The notes beneath the pieces were generated by a model that made no database searches, was not told the DNA's origin, and saw only the letters and a list, made by a program, of their open reading frames with translations. A stretch of DNA of 64,000 nt from Alysiella filiformis. GTDB lineage: Bacteria; Pseudomonadota; Gammaproteobacteria; Burkholderiales; Neisseriaceae. Shown in pieces: positions 16,382 to 25,777 of the stretch (positions are counted from its first letter, which is position 1; each line of letters opens with the position of its first letter). The stretch is taken from contig NZ_CP059564.1 of the NCBI RefSeq assembly GCF_014054525.1, positions 1,808,357 through 1,872,356 of the forward strand, written 5' to 3'. Position numbers and translations under genes: made by a program.

Positions 16382-17332
16382 TTAAATCAAACGCAAACGT
16401 TGCAATTCGCTTTGCAAATCATCAACCGTCCAATCGTTGCTTGCTGCCAAACGCAACAGCGCACTTGCCGTTTCCACATTGCATTTGCCACCGTTGATTG
16501 CGCCTGATGCGCGTAAACGGCTGCCTTGCGCGTAAATCGCGGCTGCCTCGCCCTCTGGTACTTGGCTGATGTTCAAAATGTGGCGTTTGCCATTTTGGGT
16601 GAATTGGTGGATTGCGCCCATCAATTCAATGTCGGCTGGTGCATTGCCGTGTCCGTAAGTCATTAAAATGGCAGCGTTTAATGGAAAAGTTTGTAAAGTA
16701 TGCGCTGCGGCTTTTACGCCAATACCAGGGGTAAGGAAAAATGTGCCTACGCGCTGGTCGGGGTCAAAACGGCGTGGCAAATGGTTGAACGCGGGGGCGG
16801 CTTTTTCAGGCTGCCAAGTGCCAAAATGATGATTGGCAAAACCCGCGTCCACCATGGTGCTGCATTTGGTCGTGCCAATGGCTGGAAACAAATCGCCATT
16901 GAACGACAACAAAACTTCTTTCACATCATCGCGTTGCAAGGCATTCACGGCGGTTGCCAAATTTAAGGGCGCATCGCTATTGGGTGTGCCAAATGGTTTT
17001 TGTGCGCCTGTTAAAATCACGGGTTTGCCTTGCGTGTTCAGCGTCAAAGCCAGCACATTGGCGGTGTAGGCGAGCGTGTCGGTGCCGTGCAACACCAGCA
17101 CGCCATCGTATTTGGGCAATTCGGTTTGCAAAATGTCCAGCCACTCTGCCCAATGTTGGGGCGACACGGCAGAGCTGTCAATCAAAGGCTGACAAACGTG
17201 CCAAGTGAAATTCAGGCTGCCTGAAAACGGCGCGAGGGCGGTGTCCACAATCGCGGTATCGGGTTGCAAACCTTCGGGGCTTTCGGTCATGCCAATGCTG
17301 CCGCCTGTGTAGAGTACGAATATGTTTTTCAT
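16382..17332 (-). CDS. ansA: L-asparaginase, cytoplasmic type I
   Basis: 316 residues from the ATG at 17332, chosen because AAGGAA stands 7 bases upstream and the protein then begins at the first strand (MKNIFVLYTGGSIGM). TGGSIGM holds the first catalytic threonine; VLVLHGTDTLAYTA holds the second Thr-Asp pair. Lys in ILTGAQKP and the C-terminal domain ILMTYGHGNAP also fit. There is no signal peptide, so it is probably the cytosolic low-affinity enzyme. A DUS encodes FSGSLNF near the N-terminus. purC lies directly upstream on the same strand. Confidence 0.93.
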   Translation of the reverse strand: MKNIFVLYTGGSIGMTESPEGLQPDTAIVDTALAPFSGSLNFTWHVCQPLIDSSAVSPQHWAEWLDILQTELPKYDGVLVLHGTDTLAYTANVLALTLNTQGKPVILTGAQKPFGTPNSDAPLNLATAVNALQRDDVKEVLLSFNGDLFPAIGTTKCSTMVDAGFANHHFGTWQPEKAAPAFNHLPRRFDPDQRVGTFFLTPGIGVKAAAHTLQTFPLNAAILMTYGHGNAPADIELMGAIHQFTQNGKRHILNISQVPEGEAAAIYAQGSRLRASGAINGGKCNVETASALLRLAASNDWTVDDLQSELQRLRLI

Positions 17333-17359
17333 GATGTATTCCTTTTTAATAATAAGCAT

Positions 17360-18217
17360 TTACTTTGTTAAAATAGCCAACGCTTCCTGATATTTTTCAA
17401 CCGTTTTTGCCAACACATCATCTGGCACTTGGGGTGCAGGTGGCTGTTTGTTCCAACCGCTTTGTTCCAGCCAATCGCGCACAAATTGCTTGTCAAAAGA
17501 TGGGGGATTTTTGCCCACTTCATAAGTTGCCACCGCCCAAAAACGGCTGGAATCGGGGGTCAAAACTTCGTCCATCAAGGTTAAAACGCCATTTTCGTCT
17601 AGCCCAAATTCAAATTTGGTGTCGGCAATGATGATGCCGCGAGTGAGCGCGTATTCAGCCGCTTCGGTGTAGAGTTGAATGGCTTTGGCGCGGACTTGTT
17701 CTGCCAAATCTTTGCCGATGATTTCAACGCATTGTTCAAATGTGATGTTTTCATCGTGGTCGCCCACTTCGGCTTTGGTTGAGGGCGTGAAAATGGCTTG
17801 GGGCAATTTTTCCGCTTCGCGCAGATTTTCAGGCAGCCTGATACCGCAAACCGCGCCCGTTTTTTGGTATTCTTTCCAGCCACTTCCGCTCAAATAGCCG
17901 CGCACCACCGCCTCTACTTTCACAGGCGTCAGGCGTTTGGTAACCACCGCGCGTTTTTCAATGGACGCGGCTTGGTTTTCAGGCAGCACGTCAAACACGG
18001 TTTGCCCCGTAAAATGATTGGGCATGATGTGCGACAATTTATTAAACCAAAAATTGGAAATTTGCGTCAAAATTTCGCCTTTGCCCACAATGGGTTGGTC
18101 TAAAATCACATCAAACGCAGAAAGGCGGTCGCTGGCGACAATCAGCATGGTTTTTGCGTCAATTTCGTACAAATCGCGCACTTTGCCCGAATAAATTTTG
18201 TTTAAAGAAATGTCCAT
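17360..18217 (-). CDS. purC: SAICAR synthetase
   Basis: 285 residues from the ATG at 18217, which has GGGGGA upstream. PurC joins aspartate to CAIR with ATP in purine synthesis. The motifs are clear: [54 protein letters not shown]-like sequence, [15 protein letters not shown] and [12 protein letters not shown]. The length fits the longer SAICAR synthetases of Neisseria. A DUS within the gene encodes IRLPENL. The stop lies 27 bases before the ansA start. Confidence 0.97.
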   Translation of the reverse strand: MDISLNKIYSGKVRDLYEIDAKTMLIVASDRLSAFDVILDQPIVGKGEILTQISNFWFNKLSHIMPNHFTGQTVFDVLPENQAASIEKRAVVTKRLTPVKVEAVVRGYLSGSGWKEYQKTGAVCGIRLPENLREAEKLPQAIFTPSTKAEVGDHDENITFEQCVEIIGKDLAEQVRAKAIQLYTEAAEYALTRGIIIADTKFEFGLDENGVLTLMDEVLTPDSSRFWAVATYEVGKNPPSFDKQFVRDWLEQSGWNKQPPAPQVPDDVLAKTVEKYQEALAILTK

Positions 18218-18335
18218 CAAATCCCCCCAAATGTGAAAAATCAACAAAATTGGCGCAGATTTTAACGCAAAAATCGCTTTCAGGCAGCCTGAAAAAAGGT
18301 AGAATGCTTTTCTTTTTTATTTTTGAGCCAAAATC

Positions 18336-19664
18336 ATGTTTCAACACCCAGCCGCAGATTTATCCGAATTGGCAGCCCACACCCTGCATCTTGCCCAACA
18401 AAAAGGCGCAAGCGCAGCCGAAGTGGACGTGAGCGAATCCATTGGACAAAACGTCCAAATCCGTTTGCAAGACATTGAACAAATTGAACATCAACAAGAC
18501 AAATCGCTGGACATCACCGTGTATGTGGGGCAACGCAAAGGCAGAGCCAGCACCGCCGATTTTTCGCCACGCGCCATTGAAGACACCGTTCAGGCAGCCC
18601 TAAACATTGCCCGTTACACCGCGCAAGACGAATTTGCAGGGCTTGCCGATGCCGATTTGATGGCAAAACACGTTGCCGATTTGGACAAATACCACCAATG
18701 GGATTTAACCACCCAACAAGCCATTGATTTGGCAAAACAATGTGAAAAATCCGCATTGGATTTTGACCCGCGCGTACAAAATTCCGAAGGCGCAGGCATT
18801 CAAACCAGCCATTTTCAATATGTTTATGGCAACACGCACGGCTTTTTGCAACACCAACAAGGCACACGCCACAGCCTATCGTGCAGCGTGGTCGCCAGCG
18901 ACAGCAAAGGCATGGAACGCGATTATTGGTACGATGTGTCTTGCGATGCCGCACAATTGGATTCGCCCCAACAAATCGGACAAACCGCCGCACAACGCAC
19001 CGTGGCACGATTGGGCGCAAAACCCATTGCCACAGGCAGCTATCCCGTGATTTTTGACCGCATGGTTGCAGGCAGCCTGATTGGGCATATTGTGGGCGGA
19101 TTAAGCGGCGGCGCGTTGTATCGCGAAAACAGCTTTTTGCTCAACAGTTTAGGTAAACGCATTTTGCCCGATTTTGTGGATTTACGCGAAGAGCCACACA
19201 TACCGCGCACCTTGGGCAGCACCTATTTTGACAGCGAAGGCGTGGCAACCCAACCGCGTTTTGTGATTGAAAAAGGCGTGGTGCAAGGCTACTTTTTAAG
19301 CAGTTACAGCGCAAGAAAATTGGGCATGAAAAGCACAGGCAATGCAGGTGGCGCACACAATTTGCACTTGTCGCACACGCACGAAAGCCAAGCCGACTTG
19401 TTGCGCGAAATGGGAACAGGCTTGCTGATAACCGAATTTTTGGGGCAAGGCGTGAACATGCTCACAGGCGATTATTCGCGTGGCGCGGCAGGATTTTGGG
19501 TGGAAAATGGCGTGATTGCCCACCCCGTAAACGAGATTACCGTGGCAGGCAATTTGCGTGATATGTTATTGAATATTCGCGGCATTGCCAACGACAGCCT
19601 GCGCCGCGCGTCCAGCAAAATCGGTTCAATTTATGTGGGGAACATGACGGTGGCAGGCGAATAA
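18336..19664 (+). CDS. pmbA: Metalloprotease subunit PmbA/TldE
   Basis: 442 residues. PmbA (TldE) with TldD forms a heterodimeric protease that processes microcin B17 and other peptides and affects CcdA and CsrA. Visible family features are GASAAEVDVSES near the N-terminus, YVGQRKGRASTADFS, the central GSYPVIFDRMVAG, and the C-terminal FDSEGVATQPRFVIEKG and GNAGGAHNLHLS; the HExxxH metal site is on the TldD subunit, and its absence here is normal. It stands alone between purC and a non-coding repeat region; tldD is not in the window. Confidence 0.93.
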   Translation: MFQHPAADLSELAAHTLHLAQQKGASAAEVDVSESIGQNVQIRLQDIEQIEHQQDKSLDITVYVGQRKGRASTADFSPRAIEDTVQAALNIARYTAQDEFAGLADADLMAKHVADLDKYHQWDLTTQQAIDLAKQCEKSALDFDPRVQNSEGAGIQTSHFQYVYGNTHGFLQHQQGTRHSLSCSVVASDSKGMERDYWYDVSCDAAQLDSPQQIGQTAAQRTVARLGAKPIATGSYPVIFDRMVAGSLIGHIVGGLSGGALYRENSFLLNSLGKRILPDFVDLREEPHIPRTLGSTYFDSEGVATQPRFVIEKGVVQGYFLSSYSARKLGMKSTGNAGGAHNLHLSHTHESQADLLREMGTGLLITEFLGQGVNMLTGDYSRGAAGFWVENGVIAHPVNEITVAGNLRDMLLNIRGIANDSLRRASSKIGSIYVGNMTVAGE

Positions 19665-19917
19665 GAACCTGTGTTCATCAGATTGATGGCTTGATTTGAT
19701 GGATAATTCTTGTGAAGTAGCGATAAAAGCAAGCGATATAAGATTGAAACCTTTGCAAAACCTACTTTATAAACTGACGTAGGGGCGGATTTCATATCCG
19801 CCTTTTTTCAATTTATTGATAAGAATGAAAATTTCTGCGAACCTAAACGGGGCAGATATGAAATCTGCCCCTACAAACCGAGTTTTGCAAAGGTTTCAGA
19901 TTATGAATACAGGTTCT
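19664..19917. repeat. Nested inverted-repeat element (254 bp)
   Basis: This fills most of the 322-bp pmbA-pta gap. The outer ends are AGAACCTGTGTTCAT (19664-19678) and ATGAATACAGGTTCT (19903-19917). A second inverted pair, GAAACCTTTGCAAAAC (19746-19761) and its exact complement (19882-19897), lies inside. Within that are two palindromes of the form GGCGGAT-TTCAT-ATCCGCC (19784-19802) and GGGCAGAT-ATGAA-ATCTGCCC (19850-19870). The first is followed by TTTTTTC and could terminate pmbA transcription. No protein is encoded. Confidence 0.75.
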
Positions 19918-19936
19918 AAATCCCACAAATCAAAAA

Positions 19937-19974
19937 TTTCAGGCAGCCAAAATCTGAATTGGGCTGCCTGAAAA
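19937..19974 (-). terminator. DUS-pair intrinsic terminator for pta
   Basis: TTTCAGGCAGCC and GGCTGCCTGAAA form the stem. On the minus strand it lies just after the pta stop and is followed by a short T-run (AAATTTTTGA). Confidence 0.75.
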
Positions 19975-19986
19975 CATTCTTACCGA

Positions 19987-21465
19987 TTAAATTTGCGTTG
20001 CTTGAATGGCGGTTAAAGCAATGGTGTACACAATGTCTTCCACCAAAGCACCACGCGACAAATCATTCACGGGTTTACGCAAACCTTGCAACATCGGGCC
20101 CACGCTCAACACATTCGCATTGCGTTGCACCGCTTTATAGGTGCAGTTGCCCGTACTCAAATTCGGGAAAATGAACACATTGGCTTTGCCAGCCACAGGG
20201 CTATTGGGCGCTTTGGATTTGGCAACGCTTTCCACCACTGCCGCATCGTATTGCAAAGGTCCATCTACCGCCAAATCGGGGCGTTTTTCGCGCACCAATT
20301 TGGTGGCGTCAATCACCAAATCCACGTCCACGCCACTGCCTGAATCAATGGTGGAATAAGAAATCATTGCCACACGCGGCTCAATGCCAAAGGCTTTTGC
20401 GCTGTCGGCAGACTGAATCGCAATTTCCGCCAACTGTTCCGCATTGGGATTGGGGTTCACGGCACAATCGCCATACACCACCACCTGACCTTGCAGAAGC
20501 ATAAAGAAAATGCTGGACACAATGCTGGCATTGGGCGCGGTTTTAATCAGTTGCAAAGCAGGGCGAATCGTGTTGGCGGTGGTGTGTACCGCACCTGAAA
20601 CCAAGCCGTCCACATCGTTTTGTGCCATCATCATGGTGCCCAAAACTACGGTGTCTTGTAATTGCTCACGCGCTTGCTCGGGGGTTAAGCCTTTGGATTT
20701 ACGCAATTCGCACATGGGCGCAACGTATTGTTCCACCAAAGTGGCTGGGTCAATGATTTCCAAACTTTCAGGCAGCTTTAAATTGTGGGCTTTGGCAACC
20801 TCCTCCACTTCATCGCGTGGCGCAAGCAACACGCAACGCGCAATGTTTTTTTCGTGGCAAATCACGGCTGCGCGAACGGTGCGTGGCTCTGCGCCCTCGG
20901 GCAAAACAATGCGTTTATTGGCTTTTTTCGCCAAATCAATCATGTTGAAACGGAATTGCGCGGGCGAAATGCGGTCGGTTTTGAACTCGGCAATTTGTGC
21001 CAATGCGCCTGTGTTCAAATCGCTGGCTTTGCCCAACACGGGCAAATCGTTCAACAAAGCGGCAGCCTCGTTGCCCACCACGCCCACCAAATTCACGCTG
21101 GCATTGGCAAAGGCTTGTTTTGCCAAAGACAAATGTTTCTCCGCCCCTTTTTCATTAGACACGGCAAAAATCACTTGGGCGTTGAACGATGTTGCCAATG
21201 CCACATTGTATGCCGCCAAAAACACGCGCTCGGCATCGGCTGGAATGCCTTGAATCACCACATTTTGGCTTTGAATTTCAGCCACTTCGCCCACCAGAGC
21301 GTCCAACCAATCATCGGCTTTGCCTGCGGCAATCAGGTTTTCGGCACGTTCCAAATTTGCCAATGGGTTGAACACTTTGGCATCGGGCAATGCCAATGCC
21401 ACGCTTTGTGCCACTTCTGCCACGTTCACATGGGCGCAAGTTGGGATAATTAAAATGTTTGCCAT
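19987..21465 (-). CDS. pta: Phosphate acetyltransferase
   Basis: 492 residues from the ATG at 21465, which has AAGGAT upstream. Pta interconverts acetyl-CoA and acetyl phosphate. The C-terminal PTA_PTB domain is clear: [75 protein letters not shown] and the final [20 protein letters not shown]. The N-terminal ~150 residues are a P-loop/DRTGG-like region shorter than the 700-residue E. coli form and lacking a clear Walker A. ackA is not adjacent. Confidence 0.94.
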   Translation of the reverse strand: MANILIIPTCAHVNVAEVAQSVALALPDAKVFNPLANLERAENLIAAGKADDWLDALVGEVAEIQSQNVVIQGIPADAERVFLAAYNVALATSFNAQVIFAVSNEKGAEKHLSLAKQAFANASVNLVGVVGNEAAALLNDLPVLGKASDLNTGALAQIAEFKTDRISPAQFRFNMIDLAKKANKRIVLPEGAEPRTVRAAVICHEKNIARCVLLAPRDEVEEVAKAHNLKLPESLEIIDPATLVEQYVAPMCELRKSKGLTPEQAREQLQDTVVLGTMMMAQNDVDGLVSGAVHTTANTIRPALQLIKTAPNASIVSSIFFMLLQGQVVVYGDCAVNPNPNAEQLAEIAIQSADSAKAFGIEPRVAMISYSTIDSGSGVDVDLVIDATKLVREKRPDLAVDGPLQYDAAVVESVAKSKAPNSPVAGKANVFIFPNLSTGNCTYKAVQRNANVLSVGPMLQGLRKPVNDLSRGALVEDIVYTIALTAIQATQI

Positions 21466-21519
21466 AATGCAATCCTTCAATTTTTATGGGTCAAAAGTTT
21501 CATTTTTCAGGCAGCCTTA

Positions 21520-21623
21520 CAGTACACGACAAAAACTTTTGGGTTGCCTGAAATCTGTTCCCTCCCCCTTGCATAGGGGGAGGGGGTTAGATGGGTGGCA
21601 ACGTCCAAAATTGTCGTGTACTG
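21520..21623. repeat. GTACACGACA-ended repeat, copy A (104 bp)
   Basis: CAGTACACGACAAAAA at the left and the near-complement ending TTTTGTCGTGTACTG at the right bound a segment with a GC-rich CCCTCCCCC/GGGGGAGGG hairpin. DUS sequences flank it closely on both sides. A second copy lies at 60695-60864. It occupies the 193-bp gap between xth and pta. Confidence 0.75.
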
Positions 21624-21658
21624 AAAGGCAGCCTGAAAGCCACGAAATGATACGCCAA

Positions 21659-22426
21659 TCAATCAAACAGCGCAAACACGGGCGCGTGGTCGCTGGGGCG
21701 TTCGTTGGCGCGGGTTTTCAAATCCACCTGTACATCGCGCAAACGCGCTTTTAAGGCTGCCGACACCAAAATGTGGTCAATGCGTAAGCCCAAACCTTTG
21801 GGGAACATGCCGCCACGATAGTCAAACCATGTGTAGTGTGCGCCTGTGGGGTGGATTTGGCGCAAACTGTCGCACAAGCCCAAATCCAATAAGGCTTTGA
21901 ACCAACTGCGTTCTTCGCTGGAACAATGGATTTTTTCGTGCCATTTCACGGGGTCGTACACATCATCATCGGCAGGCGCAATGTTGAAATCGCCCAATAA
22001 AACCAATTCGGGATACTGCGCCATTTGTTCGCGCACAAAATGGGTTAATGCGGCAAACCATTGTCTTTTATAAACAAATTTTTCGCTGTCCAAAGCCTCG
22101 CCATTCACGCAATACACGTCTATCACGCGTACGCCATTGATGGTGGCGGCAATCACGCGGCGTTGGGGGTCATCGGGCATTTGCGGCAGCCCCATTTGCA
22201 CATTTTCAATGGCGTGGCGGCTGATGATTGCCACGCCGTTGTAGGTTTTTTGTCCGCTCCACGCGGTTTGCCAGCCCATCATGTTGAGCGCGGCGGCTGG
22301 AAATTTGTCTTGCTCCATTTTTAATTCTTGCAAAACAAGGACATCTGGCGAATGGGTGTGCAGCCAGTCCATCACTTGCTCGTGGCGAACGTTGAACGAA
22401 TTGACGTTCCAAGTGGCGATTTTCAT
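21659..22426 (-). CDS. xth: Exodeoxyribonuclease III / AP endonuclease
   Basis: 255 residues from the ATG at 22426. Family motifs run from MKIATWNVNSFNVR through VLVLQELKMEQDKFP (metal-binding Glu), YNGVAIISRH, VIDVYCVNGEA, VLLGDFNIAPADDD (catalytic Asp/Asn) and FDYRGGMFPKGLGLRIDHIL to the C-terminal ERPSDHAPVF (catalytic His). It acts in base-excision repair at abasic sites. The upstream in-frame extension overlaps non-coding sequence and is not used. Confidence 0.95.
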   Translation of the reverse strand: MKIATWNVNSFNVRHEQVMDWLHTHSPDVLVLQELKMEQDKFPAAALNMMGWQTAWSGQKTYNGVAIISRHAIENVQMGLPQMPDDPQRRVIAATINGVRVIDVYCVNGEALDSEKFVYKRQWFAALTHFVREQMAQYPELVLLGDFNIAPADDDVYDPVKWHEKIHCSSEERSWFKALLDLGLCDSLRQIHPTGAHYTWFDYRGGMFPKGLGLRIDHILVSAALKARLRDVQVDLKTRANERPSDHAPVFALFD

Positions 22427-22490
22427 GCTTTTGCTTTCAAAAGTACCAAAATGGGCGCATTTTAACATTAAAAATGCCATCAACGATAAA

Positions 22491-22532
22491 AGGCAGCCTG
22501 AAAACCCCTATCCAAGACTTTTCAGGCTGCCT
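22491..22532 (-). terminator. DUS-pair hairpin after the sucrose phosphorylase gene
   Basis: AGGCAGCCTGAAAA and TTTTCAGGCTGCCT form a 14-bp stem. Read on the minus strand it follows the stop at 22551 and is followed by TTTATCG. Confidence 0.65.
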
Positions 22533-22550
22533 GAATTGAATCAAATCACA

Positions 22551-24014
22551 TTACAACGTGATTTCGCGCGTTACACCATTTGCCGTTTCGGTAATTTGGA
22601 AGGTGCGGTTTTCGGTGTTTGCCACCAATTTGGCGGATACGCCTGCGGCTTGATTGTCCCACACGATTTCCAACTCTTTCGCGCCCAAGGCTTTCACGCT
22701 GAATGCGCCATCAAACGCGGCAGAAGTGTTGCGGAATTTCAGCAAATTGAACAGTTGTTGCACCACTGGGCGTTGTACCGTTTCATCAATTTCTGCCAAA
22801 GAATAGTAATGGCGGTTGATGTTGCGACCTTCTTTGGTGCGTTCCAGCAATTCAATGTCGTTTTCGCCAGCCAGCAAGCCCACATAGTAAATTTGCGGAA
22901 TCCCCGGTGCGAAACATTGCAACACACGCGCCAAAATATAGGCTTGGTCGTTGTTGCCCAAAGCCGAATAATAGGTACAGTTGATTTGATAAATGTCCAA
23001 ATTGTTGTATTCGGCGGAGCTGTATTTCTTCTTCACGTTTGCGCCTTGTGCGTACAGGGCTTCGCGTGTGGCTTCGCATTCTTCGTCTGTCATCAAATCT
23101 TTCACGTCCACCACGCCAATGCCGTCATGGGTGTCCAATGTGGTGAATTGTTTGCGTGGGCAGATTGCCATCCAGTTTACCAAACGGTCTACATTGCCGC
23201 TAAACAGGGTGTGCAACACCAGCATGGGCAAGGCAAAATCGTAAACATAATAATCGTGTTCGGCAATTTTCAACTGGATTGTGTAGTGTTCGTGGATTTC
23301 AGGCAGCACGGTAACATTGTGCGCGTCCAACACATCGGTGCATTCTTTCAGCGTTTCCCAAATATCGGGTTCAACAAAGAAACAATTTGTGCCAATGCGT
23401 TTGTTGGCATAGGCAAAAGCGTCCAAACGGATAATGGCTGCGCCTTGTTTGCTCAAAAATTCCAGATTGTCTTTGATGAATTTTTTGGTGGTGGCGGTGG
23501 TTACGTCCAAATCCACTTGTTGCTCGTCAAAGGTACACCATACTTTTTCTGATGTGCCATCGGCAAATTCTGCCATGCGATAAGGGGCGCGGGGTTTGCG
23601 TTTGTAGATTAAATCCACTTGTTCTTCGGTGGGTTCGCCGCCAAAATCTTTCCAAAAATCTTTGTAGCGAATGAACAAATCGCGGTATTCGGATGCGTCT
23701 TTTTTTGCCAAAAAGTCTTTAAAATAAGGCGATTGGGCGGAAATGTGGTTCACCATAAAATCAAACATCAGGTAATAATCTTTTGCCAAAGCCTGAATGT
23801 CATTCCAATCGCCAAAGGCTGGGTCCACTTTGGTGTAGTCCATGGGCGCAAAGCCACGGTCGCCCGATGATGGGAAAAACGGCAAAATGTGTACGCCGCC
23901 AATCACGCCTTGTAAATGTTTTTCCAAAACGTGTTTTAAATCTTTTAAATTGTTGCCCAAGCTGTCGGAATAGGTAATGAGCATGGCTTGATTTTTGACT
24001 GGTTGGTATGACAT
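22551..24014 (-). CDS. Sucrose phosphorylase-like GH13 enzyme
   Basis: 487 residues from the ATG at 24014, with AAGGAC upstream. GH13 motifs appear in order: LMFDFMVNHISAQS (region I), IIRLDAFAYANK (region II, nucleophile Asp), VLPEIHEHY (region III, acid/base Glu) and TLDTHDGIGVVD (region IV). The compact beginning MSYQPVKNQAMLITYSDSLG, then GVIGGVHILPFFPSSGDRGF, is characteristic of subfamily GH13_18, which phosphorolyses sucrose to glucose-1-phosphate and fructose; glucosylglycerate or sucrose-6-phosphate phosphorylase are alternatives. There is no signal peptide, and no sugar transporter or regulator adjacent. Confidence 0.85.
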   Translation of the reverse strand: MSYQPVKNQAMLITYSDSLGNNLKDLKHVLEKHLQGVIGGVHILPFFPSSGDRGFAPMDYTKVDPAFGDWNDIQALAKDYYLMFDFMVNHISAQSPYFKDFLAKKDASEYRDLFIRYKDFWKDFGGEPTEEQVDLIYKRKPRAPYRMAEFADGTSEKVWCTFDEQQVDLDVTTATTKKFIKDNLEFLSKQGAAIIRLDAFAYANKRIGTNCFFVEPDIWETLKECTDVLDAHNVTVLPEIHEHYTIQLKIAEHDYYVYDFALPMLVLHTLFSGNVDRLVNWMAICPRKQFTTLDTHDGIGVVDVKDLMTDEECEATREALYAQGANVKKKYSSAEYNNLDIYQINCTYYSALGNNDQAYILARVLQCFAPGIPQIYYVGLLAGENDIELLERTKEGRNINRHYYSLAEIDETVQRPVVQQLFNLLKFRNTSAAFDGAFSVKALGAKELEIVWDNQAAGVSAKLVANTENRTFQITETANGVTREITL

Positions 24015-24178
24015 GGTGTTTGTCCTTAAAGTGATGTTGCCAAAAAATGTAAATTTATTACAAACTGGCAATATAGCACATTTTTTTAAACCGCAAGCAT
24101 TATTTTCCATTTTGCCCTTTCAGGCTGCCTGAAAACGCGCTATATTGCGATTTTCTCCCCTTTTCAAGGCACAAAAAC

Positions 24179-24715
24179 ATGGATTTAACCGAAACCCAAA
24201 TCAGCAGCACCGCCATTCACGATGCCAGCTTTTTAAAAGTGTACCAAGACCAAATCCGCCTGCCCAATGGCAACAGCAGCCAGCGTTTGGTCATTCGCCA
24301 CCCTGGTGCGGCGTGTGTGTTGGCAATCACGCCTGAAAATCAGGTGGTTTTGGTGCGCCAATGGCGTTATGCCACAGGTCAGGCTCTGCTGGAAATTCCT
24401 GCTGGCAAACTGGACGAGGGCGAAGACCCCGCCCAATGCGCCCTGCGCGAATTAGCCGAAGAAACCCCCTATTCTGCCGAACGTGTTGAAAAGATTTTGC
24501 ATTTTTACAGCGCACCGGGGTTTTGCGATGAAGTGCTGCACGTTTATCGCGCCATCAATGTGCAAGCCAACAGCACTTTGCAACCCGATGCCGATGAATT
24601 TGTGGAAACGGTGCTGTATTCCGCCGAACAGGTGCGTCAAGCCATTGCCAACAATGAAATTTGCGATGCCAAAACGCTCATCGCTTTGCAAACTTGGCTG
24701 ATGGGGCAATCATGA
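24179..24715 (+). CDS. nudF: NUDIX hydrolase, ADP-ribose pyrophosphatase type
   Basis: 178 residues. The NUDIX box GKLDEGEDPAQCALRELAEE, then T (about residues 79-99), matches Gx5Ex7REUxEExGU apart from a shorter end. Upstream VVLVRQWRYATGQALLEIPAG is typical of ADP-ribose pyrophosphatases (NudF/YqiE), and FYSAPGFCDEVLHVY downstream fits as well. It probably hydrolyses ADP-ribose to AMP and ribose-5-phosphate. The lipoprotein gene overlaps its stop by four bases. Confidence 0.9.
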   Translation: MDLTETQISSTAIHDASFLKVYQDQIRLPNGNSSQRLVIRHPGAACVLAITPENQVVLVRQWRYATGQALLEIPAGKLDEGEDPAQCALRELAEETPYSAERVEKILHFYSAPGFCDEVLHVYRAINVQANSTLQPDADEFVETVLYSAEQVRQAIANNEICDAKTLIALQTWLMGQS

Positions 24716-25086
24716 ACAAAATCATCATTGTCATCGCAAGTTGCGCTTTGGCAGCCTGTGCGCTCACGCCCGAACAACAAGCCAAACAACACGCCGCCCA
24801 AATCGCCTATCAACAAAATCTGCAAATCATGTTGGCACAACAATGCGACAAAGAAACGGCTGATTTAATGGCACAAAAATTCAGGCAGCCTGAATTTGCC
24901 AATGAAAAAGCACGTCAAGATTTTAACCTGAAATATTTGGACAAGGTAAACGACCCCATTTTTCAATCGTGCTACAAAATGGCTTGGCAAGCCCATGTTT
25001 CGCAACAACAATTACGTCAAATGCGCGATTATTACGACGATTGGTATGCGTGGCGTGGTTTTCATCGTCCGTGGGGGTGGTGGTAA
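24712..25086 (+). CDS. Small lipoprotein, 124 residues
   Basis: The start at 24712 overlaps the NUDIX stop (ATGA) and begins a signal peptide with lipobox LAAC (Cys about residue 16). The mature part is Gln-rich and helical, with a tryptophan- and tyrosine-rich end (RDYYDDWYAWRGFHRPW). A DUS encodes KFRQPEF in the middle. No family recognised. Its stop overlaps the start of the next gene (TAATG), so it is the middle cistron of three. Confidence 0.75.
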   Translation: MNKIIIVIASCALAACALTPEQQAKQHAAQIAYQQNLQIMLAQQCDKETADLMAQKFRQPEFANEKARQDFNLKYLDKVNDPIFQSCYKMAWQAHVSQQQLRQMRDYYDDWYAWRGFHRPWGWW

Positions 25087-25622
25087 TGCAAGATGTGGGT
25101 TTGCTGCTGGTTCACGACCCCCAACAAAACACCCCGTGGCTGCACACTTGGGCGCATGGCTATCCTGAAACGGTGCAAGTTGATGTGCTGACACCTGCGG
25201 CACACGATGAGGCGGTTTACACGCAATGGCAACAGCAAATTCAGGCTGCCTGCACGCAGTTGCCCACCGACCAAATCGCCCTGATTGCACACGGCAAAGG
25301 CGTTGCCGCCACGCTGGCGTGGTACGACCAACTGCACATGGCGCAACACCGCAAAGTGGCAGCCATATTGCTGATTGCGCCCATTTACGCGGATTTGATG
25401 CACGGCAAAATGGCAGAAGTGGCACAACGCACACGTTTCACACCCAAAACCGCGCTGATTTTCAACCGCGATGACAACCCATCTTGCCCACCCGATTGGG
25501 CGCAAAATCAAGCCCTTGTGTGGCAAGCGCGCCCCTTTCCCATTTCCCATGCCCAACATCGGCTGCACACCGACCCCAATTTTGAATGGGGACGCATTTT
25601 GTTGCAAGAAATGTTGCTGTAA
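25086..25622 (+). CDS. RBBP9/YdeN-like alpha/beta-hydrolase-fold protein without a serine nucleophile
   Basis: 178 residues. The start is set by overlap with the lipoprotein stop. LLLVHDPQQNTPWLHTWAHG and IALIAHGKGVAATLAWYD follow the RBBP9/YdeN pattern, where the elbow is normally H-S-x-G; here it reads H-G-K-G, so the nucleophilic Ser is replaced by Gly. Asp (FNRDDNP) and His (HRLH) candidates remain. It may be a non-enzymatic binding protein. A DUS-pair terminator ends the three-gene unit. Confidence 0.7.
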   Translation: MQDVGLLLVHDPQQNTPWLHTWAHGYPETVQVDVLTPAAHDEAVYTQWQQQIQAACTQLPTDQIALIAHGKGVAATLAWYDQLHMAQHRKVAAILLIAPIYADLMHGKMAEVAQRTRFTPKTALIFNRDDNPSCPPDWAQNQALVWQARPFPISHAQHRLHTDPNFEWGRILLQEMLL

Positions 25623-25629
25623 AAAGCCA

Positions 25630-25674
25630 AAGCTGCCTGAAAATGGCAAAATGCCCGTTCAGGCAGCCTTTTTG
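25630..25674 (+). terminator. DUS-pair intrinsic terminator
   Basis: AAAGCTGCCTGAA and TTCAGGCAGCCTTTTT form a strong stem with a T-run, directly after the stop at 25622. Confidence 0.85.
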
Positions 25675-25710
25675 TGAACGCTGCGCCATTTGGATTTTAA
25701 ACGGTTGTGC

Positions 25711-25738
25711 TTGACAAAATGCAAAAATGGTTTACAAT
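25711..25738 (+). promoter_or_regulatory. Sigma-70-type promoter of the RNA helicase gene
   Basis: TTGACA (25711-25716) and TACAAT (25733-25738) with a 16-bp spacer. Transcription would begin near 25745, giving a leader of about 250 nt before the helicase start. Confidence 0.8.
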
Positions 25739-25777
25739 TCCGTGTTTTATTGAAGCCATCGTTTTCAACCAAAACAC

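Noticed and set aside
22281-23552. Long plus-strand open frame (423 codons) across xth and the sucrose phosphorylase gene
   Set aside because: It is antisense to two well-supported genes, has no family signature and crosses the intergenic terminator.
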